A DNA stretch of 64,000 bases, from NCBI GenBank assembly GCA_001603805.1, contig LUZY01000008.1:1-64000 (forward strand), given 5' to 3'. Source of the stretch: Deferribacterales bacterium Deferri_01. GTDB lineage: Bacteria; Chrysiogenota; Deferribacteres; Deferribacterales; Geovibrionaceae. Under the pieces are notes generated by a model that did not search any database, was not told the DNA's origin, and worked only from the letters and a program-made list of their open reading frames with translations. Positions 45,518 to 53,561 of the stretch are shown piece by piece; positions within the stretch are counted from its first letter, which is position 1, and every line of letters begins with the position of its first letter. Both the position numbers and the translations under genes were made by a program.

Positions 45518-45748
45518 TTATCTGTCAAGGCTGAAGGGAAGAAGGATGATTGTACGTGCGGTTTTAACAGCAGAAGCAAGGGCTCTCTGGTGTCTGGCGC
45601 ATGTACCTGTCAGCCTTCTGGGCATTATTTTTCCTCTTTCGGTTACGAAACCTCTGAGGAGTTTAGCGTCTTTGTAGTCTATATCGATTTTTTCCGCGCA
45701 GAATCTGCACACTTTCTTTTTCTGAAATTTTCTTCTTATAACAGCCAT
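45518..45748 (-). CDS. rpsR: 30S ribosomal protein S18
   Basis: 76 residues, typical S18: [68 protein letters not shown]. It keeps CxxC and a later CARH, so it is of the zinc-binding form. The last gene of rpsF-ssb-rpsR; rplI, which usually follows, is absent here. Confidence 0.97.
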   Translation of the reverse strand: MAVIRRKFQKKKVCRFCAEKIDIDYKDAKLLRGFVTERGKIMPRRLTGTCARHQRALASAVKTARTIILLPFSLDR

Positions 45749-45776
45749 TTATATAGTCCTCCGTTTGAGTCAGCGG

Positions 45777-46187
45777 TTAAAACGGAATGTCGTCTTCGCT
45801 GAAATCGTCGCTGCTGCCGCCTGAAGAGAATCCGCCGTCACTGCCTGATGAATAGTCCCCGCCCTTGTCTCTTCTTGATGAGACGAGCTGGATATTTTCG
45901 GCGATCACTTCATGCTTGCTGCGTTTCTGTCCTTCCTGCTCCCATACATTCTGAGAGAGGCGTCCTTCCACCAGCACAGGGCTTCCTTTAGTGAGGTACT
46001 CCCCACAGATTTCGCCGAGTTTTCCAAAAGCTACAATGTCGATGAACATTGTTTCTTCCTTGTCTTTCTGTCTGCGGTTAACGGCAAGACCGAACTTTGC
46101 CACTGCGAGATCCCTTCCGGGAACATATCTTACTTCGGGGTTGCGGGTACAGTTACCCAGCAAAACTACCTTGTTAAAAAAGCCCAT
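45777..46187 (-). CDS. ssb: Single-stranded DNA-binding protein
   Basis: 136 residues: OB-fold (NKVVLLGNCTRNPEVRYVPGRDLAVAKFGLAVNR ... FIDIVAFGKLGEICGEYLTKGSPVLVEGRL), a glycine/serine-rich linker and the acidic tip DDIPF that binds replication partners. It lies between rpsF and rpsR as in most bacteria. Confidence 0.97.
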   Translation of the reverse strand: MGFFNKVVLLGNCTRNPEVRYVPGRDLAVAKFGLAVNRRQKDKEETMFIDIVAFGKLGEICGEYLTKGSPVLVEGRLSQNVWEQEGQKRSKHEVIAENIQLVSSRRDKGGDYSSGSDGGFSSGGSSDDFSEDDIPF

Positions 46188-46220
46188 GGTAAATTCCTTA
46201 TCCGGTGGATATTTATATTG

Positions 46221-46661
46221 TTATTCCTCAGTTGCTTCCGCTTCGGGTTCGCCTGCGGAGTCATCACCGTCTTCAAAAGGAGCTTTGTCCTCTCTGGGTT
46301 TTCTGGGGTTGACTTTCTTGCCCTTTCTGTCAGGTCTGGGAGCGGGATCTTTTCTGGGTTTCAGTTTGAATTTCTTTTCGTCAATTTTAACGATGCAGAA
46401 TCTGAGAACGTCTTCGCTGTAGCGGTAGCGTTTTTCAAGCTCTTCGTTGTAGTTGCCGTCAGCTTTGTACTGAATGAGGAAGTAGTAACCTTCACGGTAG
46501 TCTTCCACTTCGTAGGCGAATGCAAGTTTGCCCCAGGGCTCAACTTTGACAATTTCGCCGCCGTTCTGCTCAATGTTTCCCTTGAAAAACTCAAGGTTTG
46601 TGTCAATCTCTTCCTGCGTGAGGTCGGGACGGACGATGAAAATAGTTTCGTAAGTAACCAA
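46221..46661 (-). CDS. rpsF: 30S ribosomal protein S6
   Basis: 146 residues. S6 core YETIFIVRPDLTQEEIDTNLEFFKGNIEQNGGEIVKVEPWGKLAFAYEVEDYREGYYFLIQYKA, then a long charged tail (KLKPRKDPAPRPDRKGKK ... EPEAEATEE) that lengthens it beyond the usual ~100-130. First gene of the operon; AAAGGAGGA precedes the ATG closely. Confidence 0.97.
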   Translation of the reverse strand: MVTYETIFIVRPDLTQEEIDTNLEFFKGNIEQNGGEIVKVEPWGKLAFAYEVEDYREGYYFLIQYKADGNYNEELEKRYRYSEDVLRFCIVKIDEKKFKLKPRKDPAPRPDRKGKKVNPRKPREDKAPFEDGDDSAGEPEAEATEE

Positions 46662-46720
46662 TTTGTCCTCCTTTTGGTTAAAGCCGCAGATTCATCAGCT
46701 CTGCAGCAAGGCAGTTGATC

Positions 46721-46749
46721 TTTTTATCAATACATATGGCATAAGTCAA
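46721..46749 (-). promoter_or_regulatory. Candidate promoter of rpsF-ssb-rpsR
   Basis: Minus-strand TTGACT (46744-46749) and TAAAAA (46721-46726) with a 17-base spacer, about 60 bases before the rpsF start. Confidence 0.4.
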
Positions 46750-46817
46750 CCGAAAAGATCCGTTTAAATATGTATAGTTTTTTCATGGCATGTTCACACA
46801 GTCCGTCCGATATTTAA

Positions 46818-46846
46818 TTGTACCACCTGATGCCGCAGGGTATCAT
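46818..46846 (+). promoter_or_regulatory. Candidate promoter of the dienelactone hydrolase gene
   Basis: TTGTAC (46818-46823) and TATCAT (46841-46846) with a 17-base spacer, 30 bases before the start codon. Confidence 0.5.
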
Positions 46847-46876
46847 GATGGTAATAAAGCCTTGGAGGAGGTCTCT

Positions 46877-47608
46877 ATGAGAAAGTGCGCACTGATTATG
46901 ATAATGATTCTGATGACAGTTTATGTCTACGCCGGTGAAAGTGTTGATTACAGCGCTGACGGCAAAATATATGAAGGGTACTATTCCTCTGTTTCCGAAA
47001 AAGCACCTCTGGTTCTGATAATTCATGACTGGGACGGGCTGACGGATTATGAGATCAAAAGGGTCGAAATGCTTAACAAATTAGGCTATTCTGCTTTTGC
47101 TGCGGACATGTTCGGCAAGGGTGTCCGCCCTGTGGAGCTTGAAGATAAAAAAAGGCTCACCGGGGAACTCTATGCAAACAGAGCAAAGATGAGGATGATT
47201 GCACAGGCAGCGTTTGACAAAGCAAAAGCTCTGGGTGCGAACACAGATAGCGCAGTGATGATAGGTTATTGCTTCGGGGGTACTGTCACCCTTGAATATG
47301 CACGAAGCGGCGCTCCTCTCAAATCGTTCATCTCTTTCCACGGCGGGCTTGATACCCCGCAGGGGCAGAATTATTCCGGAACCGCAGGAGAGGTGGTTAT
47401 CTTCCACGGAACAGCCGATACAGCTGTCAGTATGAATGATTTTGCAAAGCTTGCCGTTGAGCTTGAAAGTGCAGGCGTTAAACATGAAATGCACACTTAC
47501 AGCGGCGCACCCCATGCCTTTACTGTTTTCGGTTCTCCCAGTTATAGAAAGGACGCCGATGAAAAATCATGGGCAAGATTCACAGAATATCTGAAAGAGG
47601 TTTTTTAA
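46877..47608 (+). CDS. Exported dienelactone hydrolase-family protein
   Basis: 243 residues. Signal peptide (LIMIMILMTVYVYA), then an α/β-hydrolase of the DLH family with nucleophile Cys in GYCFGG, Asp in HGTADTAV and His in SGAPHAF. The start is the ATG behind GGAGGAG; the same frame is open further upstream but without a ribosome site. DLH family members hydrolyse lactones or esters; an exported one is probably for a periplasmic ester. It runs directly into the RluD-like gene six bases on. Confidence 0.88.
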   Translation: MRKCALIMIMILMTVYVYAGESVDYSADGKIYEGYYSSVSEKAPLVLIIHDWDGLTDYEIKRVEMLNKLGYSAFAADMFGKGVRPVELEDKKRLTGELYANRAKMRMIAQAAFDKAKALGANTDSAVMIGYCFGGTVTLEYARSGAPLKSFISFHGGLDTPQGQNYSGTAGEVVIFHGTADTAVSMNDFAKLAVELESAGVKHEMHTYSGAPHAFTVFGSPSYRKDADEKSWARFTEYLKEVF

Positions 47609-47614
47609 GGTTTA

Positions 47615-48538
47615 ATGCGCTTTACAGATGACATTGCAGAAGTAGTAGAGTTTACGGCTGAGGAGGCGGGGATACGGCTTGATGTCCTCCTCGCCTCTGT
47701 CTCCGGCAGGAGCAGAAGCTTTGCCGCAGAGGTTATTGAGGAGGGATTAGTTGAGGTCAACGGGCGTATCCCTGCTAAATCCCTTAAAGTCAAGAAGGGA
47801 GATCTCATACGTATGGAGATCCCAGTTGAGGAAGTCCCCAGCCTTGAACCTCAGCCGGTTGATTTTGATGTTATATATGAGGATGAGAACATGATAGTGG
47901 TGAACAAGCCCGCCGGGGTAACGGTTCACCCTGCTCCCGGGTCGCCGGACGGAACTCTCGTGAACGGACTTCTCTACCGCTATAAGATAGAGGACTATAA
48001 CGACTTTCGTCCGGGCATAGTCCACAGGCTTGACAGGGACACCTCAGGGCTGATTCTCGTTGCGAGAAACAGAGATGCCAGAGAGAAGCTTTCATCCCTT
48101 TTTCTGAACCGCACCGTGGACAAACGCTATCTCGCTTTCTGTTGGGGGACTCCGAAGTTTGATACAATGGTTGTTGACGAACCCATAGGCAGGCACCCCG
48201 CAGACCGCAAAAAGATGGCTGTCAGGGAGGACGGGCGTTCTGCAAAAAGCAAATTTATCGTAAAAGAACGTTATAAAAATGCCTTTCTTGCAGAGGTCCA
48301 TATATACACAGGACGCACCCATCAGATACGTGTTCATGCAGCTCATATTGGACATCCGATACTTGACGATTCCCTCTATGGCGGAAAACATAACAGGGGT
48401 TACAAAATTGAAAGGCAGGCTTTACACTCGTGGAAACTGACTTTTAAAAGCCCTTTTGTTCAAAAAGAATGTGATTTTTGCGCTCCTATACCTCATGAAA
48501 TGGAGCTTCTGAGAGAGAGGCTCCTGATACTGAAATAG
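47615..48538 (+). CDS. RluD-type pseudouridine synthase
   Basis: 307 residues: S4 RNA-binding domain (RLDVLLASVSGRSRSFAAEVIEEGLVEVNGR), then the catalytic RluA/RluD segment HRLDRDTSGLILVARN with its Asp, and YTGRTHQIRVHAAHIGHPILDD. It makes pseudouridine in large-subunit rRNA (helix 69 for RluD). The S4 domain favours the RluD/RluC subgroup over RluA. Confidence 0.93.
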   Translation: MRFTDDIAEVVEFTAEEAGIRLDVLLASVSGRSRSFAAEVIEEGLVEVNGRIPAKSLKVKKGDLIRMEIPVEEVPSLEPQPVDFDVIYEDENMIVVNKPAGVTVHPAPGSPDGTLVNGLLYRYKIEDYNDFRPGIVHRLDRDTSGLILVARNRDAREKLSSLFLNRTVDKRYLAFCWGTPKFDTMVVDEPIGRHPADRKKMAVREDGRSAKSKFIVKERYKNAFLAEVHIYTGRTHQIRVHAAHIGHPILDDSLYGGKHNRGYKIERQALHSWKLTFKSPFVQKECDFCAPIPHEMELLRERLLILK

Positions 48539-48557
48539 TATAGGGAAAACCTATACT
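48537..48557 (+). terminator. Hairpin after the pseudouridine synthase gene
   Basis: Eight-base stem agtatagg/cctatact (48537-48544 and 48550-48557) beginning within the stop codon, followed by a modest T-rich tail. It probably separates this unit from the nuo operon. Confidence 0.5.
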
Positions 48558-48620
48558 CTCTATTGGTTTACGCTACCCCGAAAACGCCAATTCCTTTGAT
48601 CTGTAAAACGATGTTTCTTG

Positions 48621-48649
48621 TTGACAGTGGTGATACGGTATGATAGACA
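48621..48649 (+). promoter_or_regulatory. Candidate promoter of the nuo operon
   Basis: TTGACA (48621-48626) with TAGACA 17 bases on (48644-48649); the -10 is poor. TATGAT at 48639 is too close. It lies about 34 bases before nuoA and no better site is seen. Confidence 0.35.
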
Positions 48650-48682
48650 TTGCATACTGTATACAAAATACAGAGGTGTGGT

Positions 48683-49036
48683 ATGAATGAGTATTTGCCA
48701 GTCGCAATCCTTATGCTGATTGCAGGCGCAGTAGGCGCCATCATGATGTTTGTGGGCGGTCTTATACGTCCGAAAAAGTACGACAAGGTCAAAAGCTCCG
48801 TGTACGAGTGCGGTATGCCGGAGTTTTCGGACGCCAGAAAAAGGTACAATGTCAGGTTCTATATAGTCGCCCTGCTTTTTGTTCTCTTCGATGTGGAAAT
48901 AGTGTTTCTTTATCCGTGGGCAGTGGCTTTCGGAGATATCGGGCTGTACGGACTCGTGGCTATGTTCCTCTTCCTGATAATCCTTGTCATAGGCTTCCTG
49001 TATGAGTGGAAGAAAGGAGCATTGGAATGGGTGTAA
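48683..49036 (+). CDS. nuoA: NADH-quinone oxidoreductase subunit A
   Basis: 117 residues, three membrane helices. The typical loop [40 protein letters not shown] contains the conserved Cys and acidic residues of the quinone-site loop. The ATG at 48683 follows AGAGGT; a longer frame upstream has no ribosome site. It overlaps nuoB by ten bases. First gene of a complete fourteen-gene complex I operon. Confidence 0.96.
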   Translation: MNEYLPVAILMLIAGAVGAIMMFVGGLIRPKKYDKVKSSVYECGMPEFSDARKRYNVRFYIVALLFVLFDVEIVFLYPWAVAFGDIGLYGLVAMFLFLIILVIGFLYEWKKGALEWV

Positions 49037-49503
49037 TCACAAACAAACTGCCTGATAACGTTATAACCACCACGGTTGACAATGTTATCAACTGGGGCAG
49101 AAAATCTTCTATCTGGCCTGTTACATTCGGTCTTGCCTGTTGCGCTATTGAAATGATGGCGACAGGGGCCGCAAAACACGACCTTGACAGGCTCGGAATA
49201 ATCTTCCGTGCCACACCTCGTCAGGCGGATCTTATGATCGTAGCAGGAACAGTTACAAGAAAAATGGCTCCCATCGTACGCAAGGTCTGGGATCAGATGC
49301 CCGAACCAAAATGGTGTATAGCAATGGGAAGCTGCGCAACAAGCGGCGGTATATACGATACCTACTCCACCGTTCAGGGGGTTGATGAAATCCTTCCGGT
49401 GGATTTTTACGTTCCCGGCTGTCCTCCCCGTCCTGAAGCTCTTCTGGATGCCATAGTAGCACTTCAGAAGAAAATCATGACTGAAAAAGTGACAAGGAAA
49501 TAG
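49027..49503 (+). CDS. nuoB: NADH-quinone oxidoreductase subunit B
   Basis: 158 residues. Ligands of the terminal [4Fe-4S] cluster N2 are in [15 protein letters not shown] and [10 protein letters not shown]. The start is ATG 49027 with AAGGAG seven bases before, overlapping nuoA by ten bases. N2 passes electrons to quinone at the junction with NuoD and NuoH. Confidence 0.97.
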   Translation: MGVITNKLPDNVITTTVDNVINWGRKSSIWPVTFGLACCAIEMMATGAAKHDLDRLGIIFRATPRQADLMIVAGTVTRKMAPIVRKVWDQMPEPKWCIAMGSCATSGGIYDTYSTVQGVDEILPVDFYVPGCPPRPEALLDAIVALQKKIMTEKVTRK

Positions 49504-49512
49504 GGGGCGGCG

Positions 49513-50010
49513 ATGAATTTCAGCGAATTAACCACACAGCTTGAACAGCTTTTTCCCGGCAAGCTGAACTGCTACACTCAGTTCGGCTGTAACTTTATCA
49601 GGATTAAGGATGAAGCTGTATATAAAGAACTCCACCGCACATTGAAAGAGAAATTCTCCTTCAAATACATGGTGGATGTCGTGGCTACCCACTGGCCTAA
49701 AAAAACAGACAAATTTGAAGTCACAAACAACCTTTTTTCAATTGAAAACAAACTCAGGGTGTTTGTGAAGCTTTCAAGACCCGATCATGTCTTCCCCACT
49801 ATAACTGATATATGGAAGGGAGCTAACTTCATGGAAAGAGAAGAGTATGACCTTATGGGAATAGTTTTTGAAGGTCATCCGGACCTCAGAAGAGTTCTTC
49901 TCCCCGACTTCTTTGAAGGACACCCGCTCAGGAAAGACTTCCCCCTTAAAGAGAGGAAGTGGTTCAACAAAACTGACGAGCAGAATCTCGGTATCAAGTT
50001 CACCAAATAA
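49513..50010 (+). CDS. nuoC: NADH-quinone oxidoreductase subunit C
   Basis: 165 residues. The 30-kDa subunit signature EREEYDLMGIVFEGHPDLRRVLLPDFFEGHPLRKDFPL is complete. It is separate from NuoD here (not the fused NuoCD of enterobacteria). It helps hold the connecting module of the peripheral arm. Confidence 0.96.
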   Translation: MNFSELTTQLEQLFPGKLNCYTQFGCNFIRIKDEAVYKELHRTLKEKFSFKYMVDVVATHWPKKTDKFEVTNNLFSIENKLRVFVKLSRPDHVFPTITDIWKGANFMEREEYDLMGIVFEGHPDLRRVLLPDFFEGHPLRKDFPLKERKWFNKTDEQNLGIKFTK

Positions 50011-50026
50011 GGGGTTGGAGACGGTT

Positions 50027-51214
50027 ATGCAGAACATGAACAATAACGTAGCCGAAATAGTTACGGTCAACATGGGACCTCAGCACCCCAGTACACACGG
50101 GGTTTTGAGACTTGTTGTCGATCTTGACGGCGAAACAATAGTAAACGTAACTCCTGATGTGGGTTACCTTCACAGAGGAACTGAAAAGCTTGCGGAAAAC
50201 AGGACTTATCATCAGTTTATCCCTCTTACGGACAGGCTTGACTACCTTTCGCCTTTGTCCAACAATCTTGCCTACTGCCTTGCTGTAGAAAAGTTCTTCG
50301 GTGTTAAAATACCCGAAAGAGCGGACTACATGAGAGTTATCTATGCTGAGCTTGCCCGTGTTGCAAGCCACCTTGTGTGGATCGCTACCCACGCTCTTGA
50401 CATAGGCGCAATGACAGTTTTCCTCTACGCCTTCCGTGAAAGGGAGCGCGTTCTTGATATGTTCGAGTGCGCCACAGGTCAGAGGATGACCAGCTCATGG
50501 ATCAGGATCGGCGGCGTACGTGCTGATGCTCCCGAAGAGTTCTTCAAGCTTGCCAAAGACTTTGTTGATGAGTTTGACGGATTCGTTGATCTTTACGAAA
50601 ACCTCCTGACCAATAACAGAATCTGGAAAATGAGAACCATAGGCATCGGTATGCTCAATGCTGACGATGCTCAGGATTACGGTACAAGCGGTCCCCTCAT
50701 GAGAGGTGCAGGTATCGACTTCGACCTCAGACGTGACGAACCGTACTGCTGTTATGACAAATTCCAGTTTGAAATACCCACACAGCCCGAAGGGGATACA
50801 TACGCACGTTATAAAGTAAGAATGAAAGAGCTTCGTGAAGCGAATAAAATCGTTGCTCAGGCCCTTGAAAATCTCCCTGAAGGACCCATTATGACTGACG
50901 ACCCCAGAGTGGCTATGCCAGCTCATGAGGACGTTTATGAGAGAATGGAATCATTGATCAGAAGATTCTATCTGATCTCAAAAGGATTTCGCCCTCCCAA
51001 AGGCGAAACATATCAGGGTATTGAAGCGCCCAAAGGCGAGCTTGGGTTCTACATCGTCAGTGAAGGCGAAGAAAGACCCTACAGACTTAAAATACGCGCT
51101 CCTTCCTACGTTAACCTCGGCGTTCTTAACCACATGGCTCAGGGACACATGCTTGCTGACCTTGTTGCCATCATCGGTACGAACGACGTTGTTCTCGGCG
51201 AGATAGACAGGTAA
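50027..51214 (+). CDS. nuoD: NADH-quinone oxidoreductase subunit D
   Basis: 395 residues. Starts MQNMNNNVAEIVTVNMGPQHPSTHGVLRL. The quinone-site His and Tyr segments (GPQHPSTHG; HRGTEKLAENRTYHQ) and the C-terminal end VLGEIDR are present. The same frame is open back to 49868 inside nuoC, but the ATG at 50027 after GGAG is the real start by homology. It forms the quinone cavity with NuoB. Confidence 0.96.
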   Translation: MQNMNNNVAEIVTVNMGPQHPSTHGVLRLVVDLDGETIVNVTPDVGYLHRGTEKLAENRTYHQFIPLTDRLDYLSPLSNNLAYCLAVEKFFGVKIPERADYMRVIYAELARVASHLVWIATHALDIGAMTVFLYAFRERERVLDMFECATGQRMTSSWIRIGGVRADAPEEFFKLAKDFVDEFDGFVDLYENLLTNNRIWKMRTIGIGMLNADDAQDYGTSGPLMRGAGIDFDLRRDEPYCCYDKFQFEIPTQPEGDTYARYKVRMKELREANKIVAQALENLPEGPIMTDDPRVAMPAHEDVYERMESLIRRFYLISKGFRPPKGETYQGIEAPKGELGFYIVSEGEERPYRLKIRAPSYVNLGVLNHMAQGHMLADLVAIIGTNDVVLGEIDR

Positions 51215-51225
51215 GGGGGCTTATT

Positions 51226-51750
51226 ATGGCGGAAGTTAAAGCGGTTGTCGAAGAGGTACAGGAAAGAACCCCTGAGGAACTTGACTGGACTAAGTGCGAC
51301 GCTATCTGCGCTCAGTACGCTGGGGCAAAAGGCGCCACTATCCCTGTTCTCCAGAAGGTTCAGGATGCCTACGGCTACCTTTATAAAGAACTTGTGGAGA
51401 GAGTGGGTGAAAACCTCAATATCTCATCACACACCCTCTACGGCGTAATTACATTTTACGCACAGTTTTATACCAAACCCAGAGGCAAATACGTTATCAG
51501 GGTTTGCAGGGGTACGGCATGCCACGTTAAAGGTTCCGGAAGGATCTCAGAGGTTGTTTTTGAGGAATTCGGAATCAGAAACGGTGAGACGGATCCGGAC
51601 AAAATCTTCACTCTTGAGGAAGTTTCCTGTATCGGAGCCTGCGGAATGGCGCCCGTTATTATGGTGAACGATAAAACTCACGGTAACCTTACACCCGAGG
51701 AATCCAGAAAGATATTCAAGGATTATGCCTCCGGTAAGATGGATGAGTAG
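51226..51750 (+). CDS. nuoE: NADH-quinone oxidoreductase subunit E
   Basis: 174 residues. Thioredoxin-like [2Fe-2S] protein with ligands in VCRGTACHVKGS (Cx4C) and SCIGACG (Cx3C), cluster N1a. It forms the NADH-input module with NuoF and NuoG. Confidence 0.96.
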   Translation: MAEVKAVVEEVQERTPEELDWTKCDAICAQYAGAKGATIPVLQKVQDAYGYLYKELVERVGENLNISSHTLYGVITFYAQFYTKPRGKYVIRVCRGTACHVKGSGRISEVVFEEFGIRNGETDPDKIFTLEEVSCIGACGMAPVIMVNDKTHGNLTPEESRKIFKDYASGKMDE

Positions 51751-51759
51751 GGACAGGCT

Positions 51760-53550
51760 ATGAGCGAGTATAAAGTCGAACAGATAGAAGTACACGTATG
51801 TATGGGAACCGCGGGAGTAGCCTCCGGCGGTGAAGCCGTTATGGCTGCCCTTAACAGCGAGTTTGAAAAACGCGGCCTGACAAACACAGATGTCAAAGAG
51901 CGCAACTGCAAGGCTAAACAGACCGGATGCAGGGGGCTCTGCGCCAGAGATGTTCTTATTGACGTGTATGTACCCGGTAAGGGACCTGTCACTTATGAAC
52001 ATGTTACTGCGGAAATGGTTCCCTCTATTGTTGAGGAACACATTGTAGGCGGTGAGGTTGTCACTAAGTGGGCAGCAAAAAAAGACTATTTTGAATTTTA
52101 TGATAAACAGAAGCGTTATGTTCTCAATGACTGCGGAAAAGTTGATCCGGACAGCCTTGAGGATTACATAGCCCACGGCGGTTATGATGCTCTGAAGAAG
52201 ACTCTTAAAATGACCTCCGAAGAGGTTATTGACGAGGTCAAAAAATCAGGTCTCAGAGGCAGAGGGGGCGGCGGTTTCCCCACTGGTCTTAAATGGACTT
52301 TCTGCCGTAATTCTCCGGGAGATCTCAAATATCTTATCTGTAATGCAGATGAGGGTGACCCCGGCGCATTCATGGACAGGTCAATCATCGAGGGTAACCC
52401 CCACGCTGTTATAGAAGGCATGCTTATCGCAGCTTACGCAATAGGCTGCAAAGAAGGCTATATCTATTGCCGTGCGGAATATCCCCTTGCAATAAAAAGG
52501 GTTAAAAAAGCCCTTGTAGACGCCGAAAAAGCAGGCTACCTCGGCGATAACGTTCTCGGAAGCGGCTTTGAGTTCCATCTCAAGCTGAAAGAGGGAGCGG
52601 GTGCTTTCGTCTGCGGTGAGGAAACAGCTCTCATAGCCTCAATTGAAGGCGAAAGAGGGATGCCCAGATCCAGACCTCCATTCCCCGCTGTAAAAGGTCT
52701 CTGGCAGAAGCCTTCAAACGTTAACAACGTTGAAACATTTGCCAACCTTCCGGTTATTATCCTTAACGGGGCTGACTGGTATGCTAACATCGGAACTGAA
52801 AAGTCCAAGGGAACCAAAATCTTCGCCCTTTCAGGCAAGGTTAAGTCCACAGGCCTTATTGAAGTTCCCATGGGTATTACTGTTCGTGAGCTTATTTTTG
52901 AAGTCGGCGGCGGTATACCCAAGAAAAGAAAATTCAAAGCCGTTCAGCTCGGCGGTCCCTCCGGCGGCTGTCTTACTGAAGCGCACCTTGATACAAAAAT
53001 CGACTACGACTCACTCATTGCGGCTGGAGCCATGATGGGTTCCGGAGGCGTGGTTGTTCTTGATGAAACAAACTGTATGGTGAACGTGGCTCAGTTCTTC
53101 CTTACCTTCACACAGAGGGAGTCATGCGGAAAATGCATACCCTGCCGTGTGGGAACAAAAACCATGCTTGATATCCTCGACAGGATAACAGCAGGTAAAG
53201 GAAAGGAAGGAGATATAGAGAGGCTTGAGGCTCTTGCGAACGATATCAAGATCTCTTCTCTCTGCGGTCTGGGGCAGACAGCTCCGAACCCGATCCTTAC
53301 CACCATCAGGTACTTCAGGGATGAGTACGAGGCGCACATCTATAAGCAGAAATGTCCGGCAAGGGAATGTCCCGAACTCATTGAGTTCGTTGTTGTGGAT
53401 GAAAGATGCAAAAAATGCGGTATCTGCAAGAAGGTCTGCCCTGTTGACGCAATCACATGGGAGAAGGGACAGTATGCGTACATTGATAAAGCAAAGTGCG
53501 TTAAGTGCCGTGAGTGCATAGTGAACTGTCCGTTCAACTCAATAGATTAA
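51760..53550 (+). CDS. nuoF: NADH-quinone oxidoreductase subunit F with N- and C-terminal ferredoxin-like extensions
   Basis: 596 residues, about 150 longer than the E. coli form. Residues 1-105 are a thioredoxin-like [2Fe-2S]-type domain with Cys14, Cys57 and Cys61 but Gly19 where a fourth ligand would be. The core binds FMN and NADH (GRGGGGFPTGLKW) and cluster N3 (ESCGKCIPC and a later SLCG). The C-terminus adds a 2[4Fe-4S] ferredoxin (CKKCGICKKVCP and CVKCRECIVNCP). This HndC/HydB-like layout could allow contact with ferredoxin or another donor besides NADH (inference). Confidence 0.95.
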   Translation: MSEYKVEQIEVHVCMGTAGVASGGEAVMAALNSEFEKRGLTNTDVKERNCKAKQTGCRGLCARDVLIDVYVPGKGPVTYEHVTAEMVPSIVEEHIVGGEVVTKWAAKKDYFEFYDKQKRYVLNDCGKVDPDSLEDYIAHGGYDALKKTLKMTSEEVIDEVKKSGLRGRGGGGFPTGLKWTFCRNSPGDLKYLICNADEGDPGAFMDRSIIEGNPHAVIEGMLIAAYAIGCKEGYIYCRAEYPLAIKRVKKALVDAEKAGYLGDNVLGSGFEFHLKLKEGAGAFVCGEETALIASIEGERGMPRSRPPFPAVKGLWQKPSNVNNVETFANLPVIILNGADWYANIGTEKSKGTKIFALSGKVKSTGLIEVPMGITVRELIFEVGGGIPKKRKFKAVQLGGPSGGCLTEAHLDTKIDYDSLIAAGAMMGSGGVVVLDETNCMVNVAQFFLTFTQRESCGKCIPCRVGTKTMLDILDRITAGKGKEGDIERLEALANDIKISSLCGLGQTAPNPILTTIRYFRDEYEAHIYKQKCPARECPELIEFVVVDERCKKCGICKKVCPVDAITWEKGQYAYIDKAKCVKCRECIVNCPFNSID

Positions 53551-53561
53551 GGGATAAGGAT

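Noticed and set aside
49868-50026. An N-terminally extended NuoD
   Set aside because: The frame is open through nuoC by chance. The ATG at 50027 has a ribosome site and matches the normal NuoD start.
51547-52176. A long minus-strand open frame opposite nuoE/nuoF
   Set aside because: It lies antisense to two strongly recognisable complex I genes and has low-complexity, non-protein-like composition.
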